The notes beneath the pieces are model-generated. The model did no database searches, was not told the DNA's origin, and saw only the letters and a list, made by a program, of their open reading frames with translations. Below are positions 54,378-56,374 of a stretch of DNA of 56,374 nt, piece after piece. How positions within the stretch are numbered: position 1 is the first letter of the stretch; every line of letters begins with the position of its first letter. Origin of the DNA: Edaphobacter aggregans DSM 19364 (GTDB taxonomy: Bacteria; Acidobacteriota; Terriglobia; Terriglobales; Acidobacteriaceae); the NCBI RefSeq assembly GCF_000745965.1, contig NZ_JQKI01000043.1, forward strand, positions 1 to 56,374, written 5' to 3'. The position numbers and the translations under genes are program-made.

Positions 54378-55908
54378 TTCCGGACGCTATCCCGCTTCAC
54401 ACTCTGCGAGCCGTCAAATAAGCCGGGGAAGCCGCCTCGTCTCCCTTTCGTTATTGCTTCTTCCCCTCAGTGGATTCACGGGATGCAATGTTGGGCCAAA
54501 ATATCTACGTCCAGTTGTCCCTGCCCCTCCAGCGTTCAAAGAGTTAGGTACTCAACAAGCGGCCGATGGCAGCACCTGGAAACCCGCGCAGCCACAAGAT
54601 GGAGCGCTTCGAGGAAAGTGGTGGGAGATTTATCAAGAGCCTGAATTGAATGCTCTCGAGGACAATCTGAATGTCTCGAACCAGAACATCGCTCAGTCCT
54701 ACGACAATTTCACGGCTGCGCGGGCTCAAGTCCAGCAAGCGCGTTCCAACTACTACCCGACGATCAGAGTAGGGGCATCGTATTCGCGCAATCGGTCGTC
54801 TCAATCGCAGGGCGCAGCGTCGAGTCTGTCGAGCGCCAACCCGAATAGTAATGTGTTCGATCTTCCTTTCGATGTTAGCTGGGAGCCCGATCTCTGGGGC
54901 CGTGTCCGTAACACCGTCCACCAATTCTCGCGTGCGGCCCAGGTGAGCGCTGCCGACCTGGAGAACGTAAAACTAACCGAACAGGCGAACCTGGCGGTCT
55001 TCTACTTTCAGCTACGCGGCCAGGATGCACTGGAAGATCTTTATCAGAAGACTGTAGAAGTGGACCAGAAGGCACTGGACCTCACCCGTGTCCGATACAA
55101 ATCAGGTCTCGACAACGATGAGGCGGTGGCGCAGGCTGAGATTGCTCTTGAGAGTGCCACGGCCGCCGCGACCAACGCGGAAATTGCTCGGGCGCAGTAT
55201 GAGCATGCAATTGCGCTGCTGGTTGGTGAGCCTGCTTCGACCTTCTCCGTGCCAGTAAGGGCATTAACAACCCAGGCGCCTGACATACCGGTCGGTGTAC
55301 CCTCTGAACTGCTGGAAAGACGGCCCGATATCGCGGCTGCTGAACGAACCATGGCTGAAGCCAACGCACTGATCGGCGTTCAAAAGGCGTCATATTATCC
55401 AACGCTCAACATCACAGGTACAGCAGGATTTGAAGCATCGAAATTTTCAAAATGGACTGCTTCTCCAAGCCGCTACTGGTCAGTCGGACCGACGGCATCC
55501 GAATCCATATTTGATGGTGGTCTTAGAAAGTCGACAATGACTCAGTATACGGCTCTCTACAATGCCGATGTTGCCGGATATAAACAGACTGTGTTGGTTG
55601 CGTTCCAACAGACCGAGGATTCTCTCGCCTCGTTGCGGCTGCTCACCCGGCAGATTGAGCAGCAGGAGGAAACTGTGGCGTCTGCGCAACGATATTTTGA
55701 TGTCGCAGCTGCGCGCTACACGACAGGGCTTGATCCATACTTGAACGTCTTCACCGCCCAGGCAACGTTACTCGCGAATCAGCAAACGATGATCACACTC
55801 CGCATGCAACAGATGACGAGTAGTGTGCAGTTGGTAGAGGCATTGGGTGGTGGCTGGAACATGAACCAACTTCCGTCGGAGCATGAGGTCGCAGCTAAGC
55901 GTCCTTGA
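54370..55908 (+). CDS. Outer-membrane efflux channel, OprM/NodT family lipoprotein
   Basis: 512 residues from ATG 54370, overlapping the previous gene by eight bases. Lipoprotein signal SLLLLPLSGFTGCNVGPKY (Cys after the FTG lipobox), then two repeated TolC-like halves: WWEIYQEPELNALEDNLNVS, NQNIAQSYDNFTAARAQVQQ, ARSNYYPTIRVGASYSRNRS, and the second half VGVPSELLERRPDIAAAERT (the 'LLERRPDIxAAE' signature) with SYYPTLNITGTAGF. It provides the outer-membrane exit duct of the tripartite pump. Last gene of the operon. Confidence 0.93.
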   Translation: MINSGRYPASHSASRQISRGSRLVSLSLLLLPLSGFTGCNVGPKYLRPVVPAPPAFKELGTQQAADGSTWKPAQPQDGALRGKWWEIYQEPELNALEDNLNVSNQNIAQSYDNFTAARAQVQQARSNYYPTIRVGASYSRNRSSQSQGAASSLSSANPNSNVFDLPFDVSWEPDLWGRVRNTVHQFSRAAQVSAADLENVKLTEQANLAVFYFQLRGQDALEDLYQKTVEVDQKALDLTRVRYKSGLDNDEAVAQAEIALESATAAATNAEIARAQYEHAIALLVGEPASTFSVPVRALTTQAPDIPVGVPSELLERRPDIAAAERTMAEANALIGVQKASYYPTLNITGTAGFEASKFSKWTASPSRYWSVGPTASESIFDGGLRKSTMTQYTALYNADVAGYKQTVLVAFQQTEDSLASLRLLTRQIEQQEETVASAQRYFDVAAARYTTGLDPYLNVFTAQATLLANQQTMITLRMQQMTSSVQLVEALGGGWNMNQLPSEHEVAAKRP

Positions 55909-55926
55909 TGAATTGTTCATCGTGCC

Positions 55927-55991
55927 TACAAAACTTTACCTCTCGTTTACTCATCTACCACCTGCTTTACAGGCCAACTACAAATCTTTAC
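55927..55991 (-). promoter_or_regulatory. Two further CpxR-like sites downstream of the pump operon
   Basis: On the minus strand, GTAAA-GTTTT-GTAGG (core 55927-55939) and GTAAA-GATTT-GTAGT (core 55979-55991), 52 bases apart. The second has the same GATTT spacer as boxes A-C. They may serve a gene that lay here before the IS630 element, or be part of a disrupted promoter. The GTCAG half-sites are not seen. Confidence 0.4.
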
Positions 55992-56007
55992 AACCCTTAG
56001 AGCGGAT

Positions 56008-56374
56008 TCAAGGTAGCTGCACCCTGTAATTGCAGAGTCTGAACCATGCTGTGGCGTTGTGGCGTTGATCCTGGGCAAGGCTTCTGTGATGGCCTGGTCG
56101 AGCTCTTTGGGGTCGCGTGCTTTGGTGGCGCGAAGGAGTTGTTTGAGTTTAGCCCAGGCTTTCTCGATGGGGTTGAGGTCGGGCGAGTAAGGCGGCAGAT
56201 ACAGCACGTCGGCACCACGCTCTTGAAGCCGTTCTCGCACCCCGGCTACCTTGTGCGAGCTGAGATTATCCATGACCACAACGTCTCCGGGACGCAACTG
56301 CGGGCAGAGCACCTCGTCGAGGTAGGCGAGGAAGACGTCGGTATCGGTGGCCGCCTCGACGGTCATGGATGCGA
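56008..56374 (-). CDS. IS630-family transposase, C-terminal part (runs off the window)
   Basis: The minus-strand frame reads DTDVFLAYLDEVLCPQLRPG, DVVVMDNLSSHK and LPPYSPDLNPIEKAWAKLKQ LLRATKARD: the second Asp and the Glu of the IS630 DDE domain, with the hallmark YSPDLNPIExxW. Near 56055 the frame that continues the family C-terminus changes: AWFRLCNYRVQLP followed by TGA (56008-56010) is in another frame, while the uninterrupted frame runs on to 55947 with unrelated sequence. A single-base frameshift is therefore likely in the last 15 residues. The N-terminal HTH and first Asp lie beyond the window. Confidence 0.8.

Overview
The window looks like an accessory-rich chromosomal segment of an Acidobacteriota (Terriglobia-type) bacterium. 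I infer this from the Oar-like TonB-dependent receptor with an N-terminal carboxypeptidase-regulatory domain, further proteins carrying the same plug-like N-terminus, the polysaccharide-utilisation layout and the moderately high GC. No rRNA or tRNA gene was recognised, so the taxonomy is an inference.

Layout. (1) 1-3396 is a graveyard of mobile and defence DNA. It holds the 5' end of an IS110-family transposase with its upstream non-coding end, a retropepsin-like gene joined by deletion to the 3' half of a qatC-like gene, an intact qatD-like TatD nuclease, a group II intron fragment, two IS21-type terminal repeats and a phospholipase-D-like remnant. (2) 3397-21244 is a five-gene divergent locus that I consider the most interesting part. 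On the minus strand are a beta-CASP metallo-beta-lactamase nuclease with a long helical N-terminus, a ~2,000-residue STAND-like ATPase and a small protein with a HEPN-type Rx4H motif. On the plus strand are a 989-residue protein of unknown fold and a large SF2 helicase with a DUF1998-type C-terminus. The helicase is split by a frameshift. The set resembles DISARM/Druantia logic but matches no system I can name. (3) 21245-23057 is another remnant zone, with two broken ssb genes, a primase-like piece and a baeRF-like piece.

(4) 23058-36276 is a mannose/alpha-mannoside utilisation cluster. It contains a DeoR regulator and an MFS sugar porter, two cupin phosphoglucose isomerases, a ROK sugar kinase with mannose-6-phosphate isomerase, a TonB receptor and a Tat-exported GH38 alpha-mannosidase. 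Together these would take up and cleave alpha-mannosides, import and phosphorylate mannose, and isomerise it into glycolysis. (5) 36277-42075 holds a serine-recombinase stub, a GH63-like glycosidase, a DUF1016 (YhcG) remnant, an array of eight copies of a 17-bp motif that truncates a receptor-like gene, and a YncE-like beta-propeller protein.

(6) 42450-55991 is an envelope-stress/multidrug efflux module. An OmpR-family regulator and a CpxA-like kinase are separated by an inverted outer-membrane gene, and an MdtABC-OprM-like tripartite pump operon follows. CpxR-like boxes (GTAAG-N5-GTATA type) lie before the regulator, before the kinase and before the pump, with two more after the pump. This predicts an autoregulated regulon. 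(7) The window ends inside an IS630-family transposase.
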